Below, piece after piece: positions 9,577 through 18,703 of a stretch of DNA of 64,000 nt. Source of the stretch: Nitrosomonas communis (GTDB taxonomy: Bacteria; Pseudomonadota; Gammaproteobacteria; Burkholderiales; Nitrosomonadaceae); NCBI RefSeq assembly GCF_024102715.1, contig NZ_JAGFJM010000089.1, positions 22,449-86,448 on the forward strand, in the 5' to 3' direction. The notes under the pieces were generated by a model. That model made no database searches and was not told where the DNA came from. It saw only the letters and a program-made list of their open reading frames with translations. Positions within the stretch are counted from its first letter, which is position 1, and each line of letters begins with the position of its first letter. The translations under genes were made by a program, and so were the position numbers.

Positions 9577-10932
9577 TTACAAACGCGTCATCATCTCGGC
9601 ATCAAACTGTTTTGCCAGATCCTGCAATGCAGTAGAAATGATAACTGGATAGGACGGTGCAGCATCAAGTGCAGTCGCAGGAGCAGTCATGGCTTTCGGT
9701 AGACGGCTATAACCTGCCACTGTCCGCTGACGGATGTCGTGTAAGGATATTTTCGATTGAATGCGTTGTCCTGCCAGCAGGACCGGCTCTAGCAGTGGTC
9801 GCCCATCACAAGGATCATTTTCCTCCAGTGCCACAACATCATGACTCATTTCGCCCTGTGTAGTGTAAAAGCGGTATACCTGCTTTCTTCCCGGCCAGGT
9901 TGCTTTGCCTTCTGAGCGTTTACGGCGCGGCTTGCCCGCATATTCCTGCAGCTTATAGGCACAGTCGAAAGCCGGTGCATCGCTGGAAATATCCAGTGCG
10001 GTACCGATGCCAAAACCATCTATCGGCGCCTGGGATGACAGCAGGGTTTGCAGCCGGTATTCATCCAGATTACCGCTAGCGAAAATAGTTGCACTCTGCA
10101 GACCGCCCTGATCGAGTATCTGGCGCACGTTGCGGGCATGGGCCGCCAAATCGCCGCTATCCAGGCGAACGCCCTTAATGTTGATATGCGCTGCCTGAAG
10201 TTTTGGCGCGAGCGCAACCACTTTACTGGCAGCTGCCTCGGTATCATAGGTATCAATCAACAAAACGACGTTATCCGCATTGGCGTGGGCGAAGTGTTCA
10301 AAGGCAGTCATCTCGTCTGCATGCGCCTGAATGTAGGAATGCGCCATGGTTCCAAACAAAGGAATATCGTAAAGCGCACCTGCCAGCACGGTAGCCGTGC
10401 CGGAAAATCCTGCCAGATAGCTTGCCCGTGCCGCCAGCAATCCTGCTTCGGCACCATGTGCGCGACGCATACCGAAATCAACCAATAACTTGCCCGGTGC
10501 GACCAATACCGACCGGGCGGCCTTGGATGCAATCAGCGTTTCGAAGTGAAGAAGATTGATGAGGCGTGATTCGATCAATTGCGCTTGCGGTAGCGGCGCG
10601 GTTATTCGCAGGATGGGCTCGTTGGGAAAAAACAAGGTGCCTTCTGGCATAGCGTGCACATCGCCGCTAAAACGAAACTGTTCAAAATAATCGATAAGCG
10701 GAGGGCGAAAGCGTGTGGCCAGCCAGGCGAGTTCCTCAGGTGAGAATTTCAAGTTTTCGAGAAAATCCAGCACCTGTTCCAATCCAGCTGCCACCATGAA
10801 ATTTCGGCCAGGCGGCAGTTTGCGGATAAACAACTCGAAGACAGCTGTTTCCTGCATGTCCTGCTCAAGATAGCTTTGCAGCATCGTAAACTGATAAAGA
10901 TCAGCAAGTAGCGGACTGGAAAACGGGTTCAT
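9577..10932 (-). CDS. pncB: nicotinate phosphoribosyltransferase
   Basis: 451 residues. Joins nicotinate and PRPP to make nicotinate mononucleotide in the Preiss-Handler NAD salvage route. Recognised by LLADLYQFTMLQSYL at the N-terminus, VDFGMRRAHG in the middle, the phosphate-binding GVRLDSGDLAAHAR, FASGNLDEY and GFGIGTAL. The ATG overlaps the pncA stop codon by 4 bases (ATGA), so the two are translationally coupled. It acts directly on the product of PncA. Confidence 0.94.
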   Translation of the reverse strand: MNPFSSPLLADLYQFTMLQSYLEQDMQETAVFELFIRKLPPGRNFMVAAGLEQVLDFLENLKFSPEELAWLATRFRPPLIDYFEQFRFSGDVHAMPEGTLFFPNEPILRITAPLPQAQLIESRLINLLHFETLIASKAARSVLVAPGKLLVDFGMRRAHGAEAGLLAARASYLAGFSGTATVLAGALYDIPLFGTMAHSYIQAHADEMTAFEHFAHANADNVVLLIDTYDTEAAASKVVALAPKLQAAHINIKGVRLDSGDLAAHARNVRQILDQGGLQSATIFASGNLDEYRLQTLLSSQAPIDGFGIGTALDISSDAPAFDCAYKLQEYAGKPRRKRSEGKATWPGRKQVYRFYTTQGEMSHDVVALEENDPCDGRPLLEPVLLAGQRIQSKISLHDIRQRTVAGYSRLPKAMTAPATALDAAPSYPVIISTALQDLAKQFDAEMMTRL

Positions 10933-11513
10933 GCAACGAGCGCCTCAAATTGAATCAGCATCCCGCCTAGCCGCACCATTTCCTTGAGTGCATTTAAACC
11001 GTCATCTGGCTGCAGATCGATGGCACAGATCGCATCTTCCAACACAAAAGTGGTGTAATGGTAGTGCAATGCATCTTTGACCGTATTAAGCACACAATAA
11101 TCAGTGGCAATGCCGCCAATAAACAAGCGGCGAATGGCCAATGTCTGCAGTAAAGCATTGAGCTGTGTGTCAGTAAAACCGGAATAGGCATCTTTCTCTC
11201 GCGTTACTGCTTTGGAAATGACATGAGTATTAAGAGGAAATTCGATATCTGGGTGAAACGCCGCCCCTGCTGTAGTGGCAATGCAGTGCGAGGGCCATGG
11301 GCCGCCTTGTTGCTGAAAAGAACAATGATCCGATGGGTGCCAGTCGCGGGTTGCAAAAACCGGTAGGCCATGATCATGAAAAAACATCAGATAGCGATTG
11401 ATCACCGGAATGATGGTATCACCCATCGGCACAGCCAGGCTGCCACCCGGCAGAAAATCATTCTGCATATCGACGATCACGAGTGCATCTCCGCTAGTTA
11501 ACGTCACTTTCAT
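10929..11513 (-). CDS. pncA: nicotinamidase
   Basis: 194 residues, isochorismatase-like hydrolase. Converts nicotinamide to nicotinate and ammonia. The catalytic Asp is in VIVDMQNDFLPGG (D15), the Lys in TREKDAYSGF, and the nucleophilic Cys in GIATDYCVLNT. The metal-binding segment DWHPSDHCSF is intact. Together with pncB it makes a compact two-gene NAD salvage operon. No strong Shine-Dalgarno sequence is visible before the ATG at 11513. Confidence 0.94.
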   Translation of the reverse strand: MKVTLTSGDALVIVDMQNDFLPGGSLAVPMGDTIIPVINRYLMFFHDHGLPVFATRDWHPSDHCSFQQQGGPWPSHCIATTAGAAFHPDIEFPLNTHVISKAVTREKDAYSGFTDTQLNALLQTLAIRRLFIGGIATDYCVLNTVKDALHYHYTTFVLEDAICAIDLQPDDGLNALKEMVRLGGMLIQFEALVA

Positions 11514-11579
11514 ATCGGATGAATTATTTAGTTATCAATATGCTGCATTTTGCTACAGCAACTTGTCCGGCACCGCGCG

Positions 11580-12020
11580 TTAGCCTCCTCGAACCAATAA
11601 AACAGGCATCGATGCCGTGCGTACCACCCCTTCAGCGACACTGCCCAATACCAGGCGACTGAAACCCGTCCGACCATGAGTGCCAATGACAATCAGCTCG
11701 GCCTGCCAACGCTCGGCTTCTGCCACAATGATGTTAGCAATCCGTTGACTTTTTGCTTCAAGCAATTTTGTTTCAGCTGTCAACCCCGCTTGCCGCACCA
11801 GCGCTTGTGCCTGAGTCAGTATTTTTTCCCCACTCGCCCTGATGGTTTCTTGCAGTTCAGCATAATTGATATAGCTTTCATCGACCCAGTAAAGAACATC
11901 TTCAAATACATGCACGAGTTCCAACTGCGCCCGCTGCTGTTGCGCCAGCCTGATGGCCTCCTGCAGCGCGCATTCTGAAGTGGTGCTGCCGTCAACCGGA
12001 ACCAGGATTTTTTGATACAT
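11580..12020 (-). CDS. universal stress protein, UspA family
   Basis: 146 residues, a single Usp domain. It begins MYQKILVPVDGS and ends with the ATP-binding pattern GTHGRTGFSRLVLGSVAEGVVR (G-x2-G-x9-G-S), so it is the nucleotide-binding type. AGGAGG at 12025-12030 gives a clear start. It lies 19 bases after rtcB on the same strand, so it is probably the last gene of the archease-rtcB-uspA transcript, which suggests that RNA repair here is part of a stress response. Confidence 0.9.
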   Translation of the reverse strand: MYQKILVPVDGSTTSECALQEAIRLAQQQRAQLELVHVFEDVLYWVDESYINYAELQETIRASGEKILTQAQALVRQAGLTAETKLLEAKSQRIANIIVAEAERWQAELIVIGTHGRTGFSRLVLGSVAEGVVRTASMPVLLVRGG

Positions 12021-12039
12021 GAGACCTCCTGTGAAAAAA

Positions 12040-13467
12040 TCATCCTTTTACACATGCCTTAGGTCGCAGAAAAGCAACCCTGCGGGCAAGTCCTGCCTGC
12101 TCTGTCGCTTCGGCGACCAAATCAACATCCTTGTAGGCGCCGGGCGCTTCCTCTGCCACCCCGCGCATGGAACGCGAACGGATTAAGATACCCTGCTGGG
12201 CAAGCTCGCTGATCAACTGCTTTCCCTGCCAACGTGATAGCGCCTGATGGCGGCTCAAGGCCCGACCCGCTCCATGACTGGATGAGGCGAAGGCAGGATT
12301 TCCACTGCTTCCCGCCAGCACGTAAGAGCCCGTCCCCATGCTCCCGCCAATAATCACCGGTTGACCTACCGCGCGATAGCGCTTCGGCAAGCTGGCATGC
12401 CCTGGGCCAAAGGCACGGGTAGCGCCCTTACGGTGCACATGCAGCAATCGTGATCGACCATCAACTTCATGTTTTTCTATCTTGCAGGTATTGTGCGAGA
12501 CATCAAACAACGTCTCGAGTGCGCTGCTCGGGAAAACCTCCCTGAATGTTTCACGGGCCAAATGCGCCAAGATTTGCCGGTTAGCCAGCGCACAATTGAT
12601 GCCAGCATTCATTGCACCGATATATTGCTGCCCTTCCAGCGATTTGATCGGCGCGCATGCCAGTTCACGATCGGGTAAATGAATACCGCAGCGGCCGGCA
12701 GCCTTGGCAAGCATGACAAGATAGTCCGTGCCAATTTGATGCCCCAATCCGCGCGAACCGCAGTGAATCGAAATAATAATCTGACCTTCCTGCAACCCAA
12801 AAGCCTCTGCAGCAGCAAAGTCGAAAATACGATCGACCACTTGAACTTCAAGATAATGATTACCCGATCCAAGGGTACCCATTTCACCCCGCTGGCGTTT
12901 CTTGGCTAATTCCGAAACATTTGCTGGCACAGCGCCTGTCACACAACCTTGTTCTTCGATATACTCTAAATCTGCTTCTGTGCCATAACCTTGCTGCACC
13001 GCCCAGCGCGCACCACCAAGCAGAACCTGATCAAGCTGTTTCGTGTCCAGCTTGAGCGCACCTTCCTCACCCACACCCGCCGGAATAGTCTGGAATAATC
13101 TATCAGCAAGGGTCGACAGGCGTGGTGTCACATCCTGTAACCTCAAGTTACTGCGCAAGCAACGAATACCACAGGAAATATCGAAGCCGACACCACCAGC
13201 GGAGATAATGCCGCCCTGTTCAGCATCAAATGCCGCGACCCCACCGATGGGAAAGCCATAACCCCAATGCGCATCCGGCATGGTTATGGCAGCACCCACC
13301 AAACCAGGCAGCTGCGCTACATTGGCTATTTGCTCAAGCACCTTATCATCCATGCTCACCAGCAAGGGAGCGCTGCCGTAGAGCAATACCTCTCCCCGCA
13401 CCTCTCCGGGTTTAAGTGGTAGTGTCCATAGATAAGGCTGAATTTGATGTAATTGCTGCAAGTCCAT
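12040..13467 (-). CDS. rtcB: RNA-splicing ligase RtcB
   Basis: 475 residues. Joins RNA 2',3'-cyclic phosphate or 3'-phosphate ends to 5'-OH ends using GTP and Mn(II). Family blocks seen: MPDAHWGYGFPIGGVAAFD, GGVGFDISCGIRC (metal ligands), HCGSRGLGHQIG, SHNTCKIEKH, and the guanylylated-His loop KGATRAFGPGH. The frame is open further upstream, but the ATG at 13467 is preceded by GGAGGAGG at 13474-13481 and gives the normal N-terminus MDLQQLHQIQ, so it was preferred. The archease gene ends 17 bases upstream. No RtcR-type regulator is adjacent. Confidence 0.95.
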   Translation of the reverse strand: MDLQQLHQIQPYLWTLPLKPGEVRGEVLLYGSAPLLVSMDDKVLEQIANVAQLPGLVGAAITMPDAHWGYGFPIGGVAAFDAEQGGIISAGGVGFDISCGIRCLRSNLRLQDVTPRLSTLADRLFQTIPAGVGEEGALKLDTKQLDQVLLGGARWAVQQGYGTEADLEYIEEQGCVTGAVPANVSELAKKRQRGEMGTLGSGNHYLEVQVVDRIFDFAAAEAFGLQEGQIIISIHCGSRGLGHQIGTDYLVMLAKAAGRCGIHLPDRELACAPIKSLEGQQYIGAMNAGINCALANRQILAHLARETFREVFPSSALETLFDVSHNTCKIEKHEVDGRSRLLHVHRKGATRAFGPGHASLPKRYRAVGQPVIIGGSMGTGSYVLAGSSGNPAFASSSHGAGRALSRHQALSRWQGKQLISELAQQGILIRSRSMRGVAEEAPGAYKDVDLVAEATEQAGLARRVAFLRPKACVKG

Positions 13468-13473
13468 CTTATG

Positions 13474-13481
13474 CCTCCTCC
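13474..13481 (-). promoter_or_regulatory. strong ribosome binding site deciding the rtcB start
   Basis: GGAGGAGG on the minus strand, 6 bases before the ATG at 13467. It is the reason the shorter RtcB start was chosen over the longer open frame. Confidence 0.75.
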
Positions 13482-13484
13482 TTC

Positions 13485-13910
13485 TTATACGTCCACCACG
13501 CAACGCGCTTCCCACATTGCACCGATTTGCTTGACTGAAAGCATCGTCAAAGTTGCACCTTTAACTTCAACACCATGTTCTAAATCTGCATGCCATTTTT
13601 CACCTCGTACTTCAGCATGCCATAGCTTACCTTGGTGATGAACATGAAAGCGGCAAAAAATCATCCCCAATTCACGCGCTTTCCCCAACAGCAGATTTAG
13701 CCAAGTTACCAAAGCAAGTTCGAGATCGTCTTCTTCAAACTCAAAAGCGATAGAGACATCAGGCTGGACCGTATCAAGATTAGTTACAATGGCGAACATT
13801 GCTTGAGCGGCCACTTCAAATGCTTGTTCAATTGTCGAGCCACAGCCGATGATGCCGACATCGGCATCATGTTCGAAATAGTGTGGAACGGTTTTTGTAT
13901 TTTTGGCCAA
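13485..13910 (-). CDS. archease, RtcB cofactor
   Basis: 141 residues. Archease promotes RtcB guanylylation and turnover. Recognised by the opening YFEHDADVGIIGCGSTIEQAFE (DAD metal site), the central LVTWLNLLL block, and the late KGATLTMLSVKQ. Its gene is immediately upstream of rtcB on the same strand, the classic partnership. Upstream to 14113 is a 203-base divergent promoter region shared with the DAHP synthase gene; no further gene was seen in it. Confidence 0.92.
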   Translation of the reverse strand: MAKNTKTVPHYFEHDADVGIIGCGSTIEQAFEVAAQAMFAIVTNLDTVQPDVSIAFEFEEDDLELALVTWLNLLLGKARELGMIFCRFHVHHQGKLWHAEVRGEKWHADLEHGVEVKGATLTMLSVKQIGAMWEARCVVDV

Positions 13911-14113
13911 GACGTGCTCAATTAGCTAAATAATACCGTCGACAAATAAATAGCATCATTTAAATATAATGCCTTATAAAATACATCTTAACATTAGATA
14001 GGTGGGCCAGATCTATAGTTGCACAGATAATGGCAAGCCATTCTGTTTTCAGTTAGAATCAGCATCGAATCATTGTTACCTTTTCTTTTAAGAAACTATA
14101 TCAGGCATTCATT

Positions 14114-15235
14114 ATGATTCTTATTCTAAAACCGGGCACACTTTCTGACAGCCCTGAATATAAGCAATTGCTCGCTCACCTTGCTAATCTCGCAGGTATT
14201 ACCATACGCGTCCACACTGAAGTGGGTACTGAACAGACACTGACGGAAGTCTATCTGATCGGCAATACCAAAGCATTATCAGTTGAAGACATGCAAAGTC
14301 TTCCATGTGTCGAACGGGTAGTGCGTATCTCTGAAGAGTATCGCATTCTTGGGCGACACGAAAATGATGATCGCCCGACCTATTTCGACTACAACGGCGT
14401 GCGTTTTGGCCAAGATACATTGAATGTGTTTGCCGGGCTATGCGCTGTCGATACACTAGAGCATGTAGAATTAATGATGAAGGTGCTACGTGATCATGGC
14501 CAGGTTTGTACCCGCATGGGTGCCTATAAGCCGCGCACCAGCCCTTACTCATTCCAGGGACATGGCAAAGCCTGCTTGCCTTATGTATTCGATCTCGCTG
14601 GCAAGTATGAGATCAAAGTGATTGCCATGGAGGTTACGCACGAATCGCATGTCGAGGAAATTCGGGAAGCGCTCTACCAGACCGGCAATTCAACTGGTGT
14701 GATGCTGCAAATTGGCACGCGTAATACGCAGAATTTCGAGTTATTAAAGATCGTTGGCCGCCAGCAGGATTTTCCAGTACTGATTAAACGTGGTTTTGGC
14801 ATTACCCTGGATGAATCGCTTAATGCAGCAGAATACCTGGCGTCGGAAGGAAACCGAAAGGTGGCTTTTGGTTTGCGCGGCATGAAAACCAATATGGGTG
14901 ACCCGCACCGTAATTTTGTCGATTTTGCCCACGTGCCTGTAGTCAGGCGGCTGACACGGATGCCGGTCTGTATTGATCCTTCCCATTCAGTAGGCACGCG
15001 CGCTGGCTCAGCAGATGGCATACTGGATATCATGCATGCTACCGCGCAGGGAATTATCGCAGGCGCCAATATGGTGCTGGTTGATTTCCACCCGGTACCC
15101 AGCAAGGCCCTGGTTGATGGTCCTCAAGCATTACTCCTCAAAGAATTACCCCTCTTTCTGGAAGATGTTCGCATCGCACGTACAGCCTATGAGAAACGGG
15201 TAGAGCAGGTCAAACGGCATCATGAGGCCGCATAA
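14114..15235 (+). CDS. aroF: 3-deoxy-7-phosphoheptulonate (DAHP) synthase, type I-beta-like
   Basis: 373 residues. Condenses phosphoenolpyruvate with erythrose 4-phosphate, the first step of the shikimate pathway. An N-terminal ferredoxin-like domain (about residues 1-80) resembles that of the I-beta branch. The barrel follows, with KPRTSPYSFQGHG, QIGTRNTQNFELLK, PVLIKRGFG, CIDPSHSVGTRAG and the metal-binding VDFHPVPSKALVDGPQ. The segment after PVLIKRG reads GLRGMKTNMGDPHRN, where typical members have ERGIRTFE, so this is a divergent member. ispH follows 180 bases later on the same strand. Confidence 0.87.
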   Translation: MILILKPGTLSDSPEYKQLLAHLANLAGITIRVHTEVGTEQTLTEVYLIGNTKALSVEDMQSLPCVERVVRISEEYRILGRHENDDRPTYFDYNGVRFGQDTLNVFAGLCAVDTLEHVELMMKVLRDHGQVCTRMGAYKPRTSPYSFQGHGKACLPYVFDLAGKYEIKVIAMEVTHESHVEEIREALYQTGNSTGVMLQIGTRNTQNFELLKIVGRQQDFPVLIKRGFGITLDESLNAAEYLASEGNRKVAFGLRGMKTNMGDPHRNFVDFAHVPVVRRLTRMPVCIDPSHSVGTRAGSADGILDIMHATAQGIIAGANMVLVDFHPVPSKALVDGPQALLLKELPLFLEDVRIARTAYEKRVEQVKRHHEAA

Positions 15236-15415
15236 GCGCTAGATCGCACTACTTGAAATACGGTATGAATTACTAGCAGGGCACACGCAATGATTCCAGA
15301 AATTTTTTAGCAAGATATCTTATAATTACCTTAAAGTGTATAGGGTCAAATTTTTTGAAATATACCAATACCTACGACCGGTAATGCCAGATATTGTCTT
15401 CAGGGAGAATAACCA

Positions 15416-16399
15416 ATGATCAAAGTTTTACTTGCAAACCCAAGGGGTTTTTGTGCTGGCGTGGATCGTGCCATTGAAATTGTCGAACGCGCATTGACCA
15501 TGCATGGCGCGCCTATCTATGTGCGACATGAAGTCGTACACAATCGTTTTGTCGTGGAAGATCTGGAAAAGAAGGGTGCTGTATTTGTTGAGAATCTGGA
15601 AGAAGTTCCGCAAGAAAGCATTCTGATTTTCAGTGCTCATGGCGTTTCACATGCGGTAAGACGAGAAGCAGCTGCGCGCAAACTCAAGATATTCGATGCA
15701 ACCTGCCCGCTGGTGACTAAAGTGCACGTTGAAGTTGCCAAAATGCGTAAAGAAGGAAAAGAAATCATCATGATTGGCCACCAAGGTCATCCCGAAGTTG
15801 AAGGCACCATGGGCCAGGTGGAAGGAAACGATAATGGCATGTATTTAGTGGAAACAGAAGAAGATGTTGCCAATTTACAGGTTAAGAATGAATATAACCT
15901 GACTTATGTCACCCAAACAACCTTGTCTGTCGACGATGCAGCCCGTGTCATTGAGGCATTAAAACGGCGTTTTCCAAAAATCATCGGCCCCAAAAAGGAT
16001 GATATCTGCTACGCCACGCAAAACCGCCAGGATGCCGTCAAAAAGATGGTTAAACATTGCGATCTGGTCATTGTAGTGGGCTCTCCCAATAGTTCAAATT
16101 CCAATCGTTTATGTGAAGTAGCGCGTAATGCTAACGTTGAAGCCTATATGGTTGACCGTGCTGAGCAATTGCAGGATACCTGGCTGATTGGAAAAAGCTG
16201 CATTGGCATTACTGCGGGTGCTTCAGCGCCAGAGATACTGGTGCAGCAAGTTTTGGACAGACTCAAGCAGATTGGCGCCGAACAGACAGGCAGTGATGTC
16301 ATGATAGAGGAATTAAGTGGTGTCATTGAGTCGGTGGTATTTCCCCTGCCTAAAGCAGAAGCAATCCCGATGGATAAGTATGTGCGTGAAGTGCATTAA
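15416..16399 (+). CDS. ispH: 4-hydroxy-3-methylbut-2-enyl diphosphate reductase
   Basis: 327 residues. The last step of the MEP isoprenoid pathway, an iron-sulfur enzyme. It begins [20 protein letters not shown] with the first cluster Cys; the others are in [12 protein letters not shown] and near [20 protein letters not shown] and SAHGVSHAV are also typical. AGGGAGAAT just upstream is the ribosome binding site; a TATAAT at 15321-15326 may be its -10 box, though no clear -35 is seen. It is not next to ileS-lspA, where many Gram-negative bacteria keep it. Its TAA overlaps the thiO stop on the other strand. Confidence 0.95.
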   Translation: MIKVLLANPRGFCAGVDRAIEIVERALTMHGAPIYVRHEVVHNRFVVEDLEKKGAVFVENLEEVPQESILIFSAHGVSHAVRREAAARKLKIFDATCPLVTKVHVEVAKMRKEGKEIIMIGHQGHPEVEGTMGQVEGNDNGMYLVETEEDVANLQVKNEYNLTYVTQTTLSVDDAARVIEALKRRFPKIIGPKKDDICYATQNRQDAVKKMVKHCDLVIVVGSPNSSNSNRLCEVARNANVEAYMVDRAEQLQDTWLIGKSCIGITAGASAPEILVQQVLDRLKQIGAEQTGSDVMIEELSGVIESVVFPLPKAEAIPMDKYVREVH

Positions 16400-17508
16400 T
16401 AATCCCCCCACCCTTGCTGATAAGGACCAATATCAAAGGGTTGTGGTCTGCCCATAATCTCATTCAGCAAAATTCTGACGCTGCCTGGCGCCATAGTTAC
16501 GCCATAGCGAAAATGTCCGCTATTAATGAACAGATTATTCAATAGCGGATGGCGCCCGATAGTGGGAATATTCTGTGGTGAAGCTGGCCTCAGGCCTGCC
16601 CAATGATTTATCAGTGGCATATTCTTTAACTGTGGCAGCAATCCTTGTGCGCGCTCAGACAAATACTCACGAGCGGCAAGCGTCACCTGTTTGTTAAAAC
16701 CAACATCTTCCATGGTGCTACCGGCTAGCAAATAGCCATCACGTCGCGGGATTAGATATACATCTCTCTGCAACAGAATTGATCGCAGCGGCGGCTCTGC
16801 GAACTTGTATAACAACATTTGTCCGCGCATGGGCTTAATATCAAGACTGAACGCATGTTTTCCTAACACTTGCTTGCTCCATGCGCCCGCCGTGATGACA
16901 AAGTGATCAGCACGATATTTACCGCACGAGGTAGCAAGCACATCAAGTCGATTATGCTGCGTGATGATCTCATATACCTCACAATGCTCAATAATACGAC
17001 CCCCCAGCTGCACGGCTAGCTTGTGTAACGCATACAACAGGCGGGGGTTGCGGACTTGCGCAATATGGGGAAGAAACAGCGCATTCTCCACGTTGAAATG
17101 AAGAGGGATGTTTTGTTTATTGCGTGAAAAGCACTCGCTGAATGCATTCTGTTCCACTTCAGCTGCATGTGAAATCCGCCATTTGTGCGCGGCCTCTGCA
17201 TGATAAGGCGGCAGCACCAGCATTCCGCTTGCTTCGTATTCAGCATCAATTCCCGTTGCTTCACACAGTTCCGCCACCCATGCTGGAAACATGGCCGCAC
17301 TATAATCAGTAAGGCGCGTTACCGCATCGGGATAATCCCAGGGACATAGCGGCGACAAAATGCCGCCTCCCGCCCAAGAAGATTCCTGCCCAACCTTGTT
17401 TTTTTCCAGGATGGTAACCGTGGCTCCTTCTGTCAGCAATCGCACTGCAGTCGCAAGACCAATGATTCCCGCGCCAATCACAATGAAATCTTGTGTCACT
17501 TCACTCAT
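16396..17508 (-). CDS. thiO: glycine oxidase ThiO-like FAD-dependent oxidoreductase
   Basis: 370 residues, DAO family. ThiO oxidises glycine to iminoglycine for the thiazole part of thiamine. The FAD fingerprint is [17 protein letters not shown] at residues 8-24, followed by [12 protein letters not shown]. The middle has [10 protein letters not shown] and the end [18 protein letters not shown] and [16 protein letters not shown], the ThiO C-terminal FAD contacts. No other thiamine gene is adjacent. The gene converges on ispH and their stop codons overlap across 16396-16399. A general D-amino acid oxidase is the alternative. Confidence 0.85.
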   Translation of the reverse strand: MSEVTQDFIVIGAGIIGLATAVRLLTEGATVTILEKNKVGQESSWAGGGILSPLCPWDYPDAVTRLTDYSAAMFPAWVAELCEATGIDAEYEASGMLVLPPYHAEAAHKWRISHAAEVEQNAFSECFSRNKQNIPLHFNVENALFLPHIAQVRNPRLLYALHKLAVQLGGRIIEHCEVYEIITQHNRLDVLATSCGKYRADHFVITAGAWSKQVLGKHAFSLDIKPMRGQMLLYKFAEPPLRSILLQRDVYLIPRRDGYLLAGSTMEDVGFNKQVTLAAREYLSERAQGLLPQLKNMPLINHWAGLRPASPQNIPTIGRHPLLNNLFINSGHFRYGVTMAPGSVRILLNEIMGRPQPFDIGPYQQGWGDY

Positions 17509-17751
17509 CTCTCAATCGTCGTTGCATGCCACGTGAGCAAAGCAACTCAATAGTTTTGCCAACTTTAATTAAAGTCGGTTAAAAAGCTGACCGTAATCAT
17601 TAAGCATAGGGTTAAAAGCATAGAACCTCTCTAAAAATTCACTGTTACGGAAAATGTGAAGAGCCGGTGCATGAGCACACAAGCACTCGCTACAGCAATT
17701 GGCCGACAACATGGATTTTTAGTGATACACCTATAAGATAAAGGATTAAAT

Positions 17752-18267
17752 ATGCCCACCTGTAGTGGTTTTACCATGTTAGAGCTCATGATAACGCTGA
17801 GTATCGGCGCAATTCTGGCTACTATCGCTGTACCTAGCTATCAGTCGATAATGGTGCAATCACGCTTATCAACGCAAGCGAATGAGTTCCTCACTGCGCT
17901 TCATTACAGCCGTTCTGAAGCAGTGAAACGCGGCAGGCGGGTGACTATGTGCAAAAGTAACAGTGGCACAGACTGTACCAACGGCAGTAACTGGCAGGAT
18001 GGCTGGATAGTATACAGCGATAGTGGAGAAGAGGGAAAAGTCGATGGTAGCGATCAAATATTGCGGGTTTCTCCTGGATTGAAAGGCAGCACCATGAGTA
18101 GCGGCAAAACTCATGAGCACTGGATCTCTTACTTACCTAATGGCAGCAGCGAAGGCAGTGGCGGATTGGCTAACGACTCTTTTACCCTATGTAATAGCGC
18201 CCAGGGACGCAAAATTATCGTGAATAAGACAGGCCGGCCGTATGTGACAAAGATATCGCCATGCTAA
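17752..18267 (+). CDS. fimT: type IV pilus minor pilin FimT/FimU (GspH domain)
   Basis: 171 residues. Prepilin leader MPTCSG, cleaved before the N-methylated F in FTMLELMITLSIGAILA, followed by the hydrophobic helix. The C-terminal globular GspH-type domain contains four Cys (MCKSNSGTDC and two late ones), probably in disulfides. It helps start assembly of type IV pili. AAGGA at 17741-17745 is the ribosome binding site. First gene of a six-gene same-strand cluster; its end overlaps pilV by 7 bases. The 243 bases before it hold only an AT-rich palindrome (17562-17575). Confidence 0.9.
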   Translation: MPTCSGFTMLELMITLSIGAILATIAVPSYQSIMVQSRLSTQANEFLTALHYSRSEAVKRGRRVTMCKSNSGTDCTNGSNWQDGWIVYSDSGEEGKVDGSDQILRVSPGLKGSTMSSGKTHEHWISYLPNGSSEGSGGLANDSFTLCNSAQGRKIIVNKTGRPYVTKISPC

Positions 18268-18701
18268 CAATCAAAAAGAGCTTCCAGATATCGCCTCAAA
18301 AAGGCGTCACTATGATCGAAGTGTTAGTGGCAGTTGTGGTGCTATCCATCGGACTGCTTGGATTGGCAGGTTTGCAAACTGTCGGCCTCAGTCATAACCG
18401 GAGCGCGAGTTTCCGTTCGACTGCTACCATGATGACCTATAGCATTCTTGACAGCATGCGCGCCAATCGGACTGCAGCAATGAATGGCGGCTACAACATC
18501 GTCATTGGTGCTTCAGCAGCTTCCGGCAGCGCCATTGCCGAGCAAGATGTCAACACTTGGCTAAATGAACTGGCCTTGCGATTACCTGCAGGAACAGGTG
18601 CTATCAATGTAGATAACAACGTCGTCACAGTCACCATCCAGTGGGATGACAGCCGTGGTATTTCGGCTGCTCAGCGGTTTATTCTGACCACTCAGCTATA
18701 A
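18261..18701 (+). CDS. pilV: type IV pilus minor pilin PilV
   Basis: 146 residues. Leader ends in KG, cleaved before VTMIEVLVAVVVLSIGLLGL, a class III prepilin signal typical of PilV. After the helix, ALQ-type text (LAGLQTVGLSHNRSA) and SILDSMRANRTAAM match PilV-like proteins. It overlaps fimT and is followed by pilW after 2 bases, so translation is coupled throughout. Confidence 0.9.
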   Translation: MLTIKKSFQISPQKGVTMIEVLVAVVVLSIGLLGLAGLQTVGLSHNRSASFRSTATMMTYSILDSMRANRTAAMNGGYNIVIGASAASGSAIAEQDVNTWLNELALRLPAGTGAINVDNNVVTVTIQWDDSRGISAAQRFILTTQL

Positions 18702-18703
18702 AA

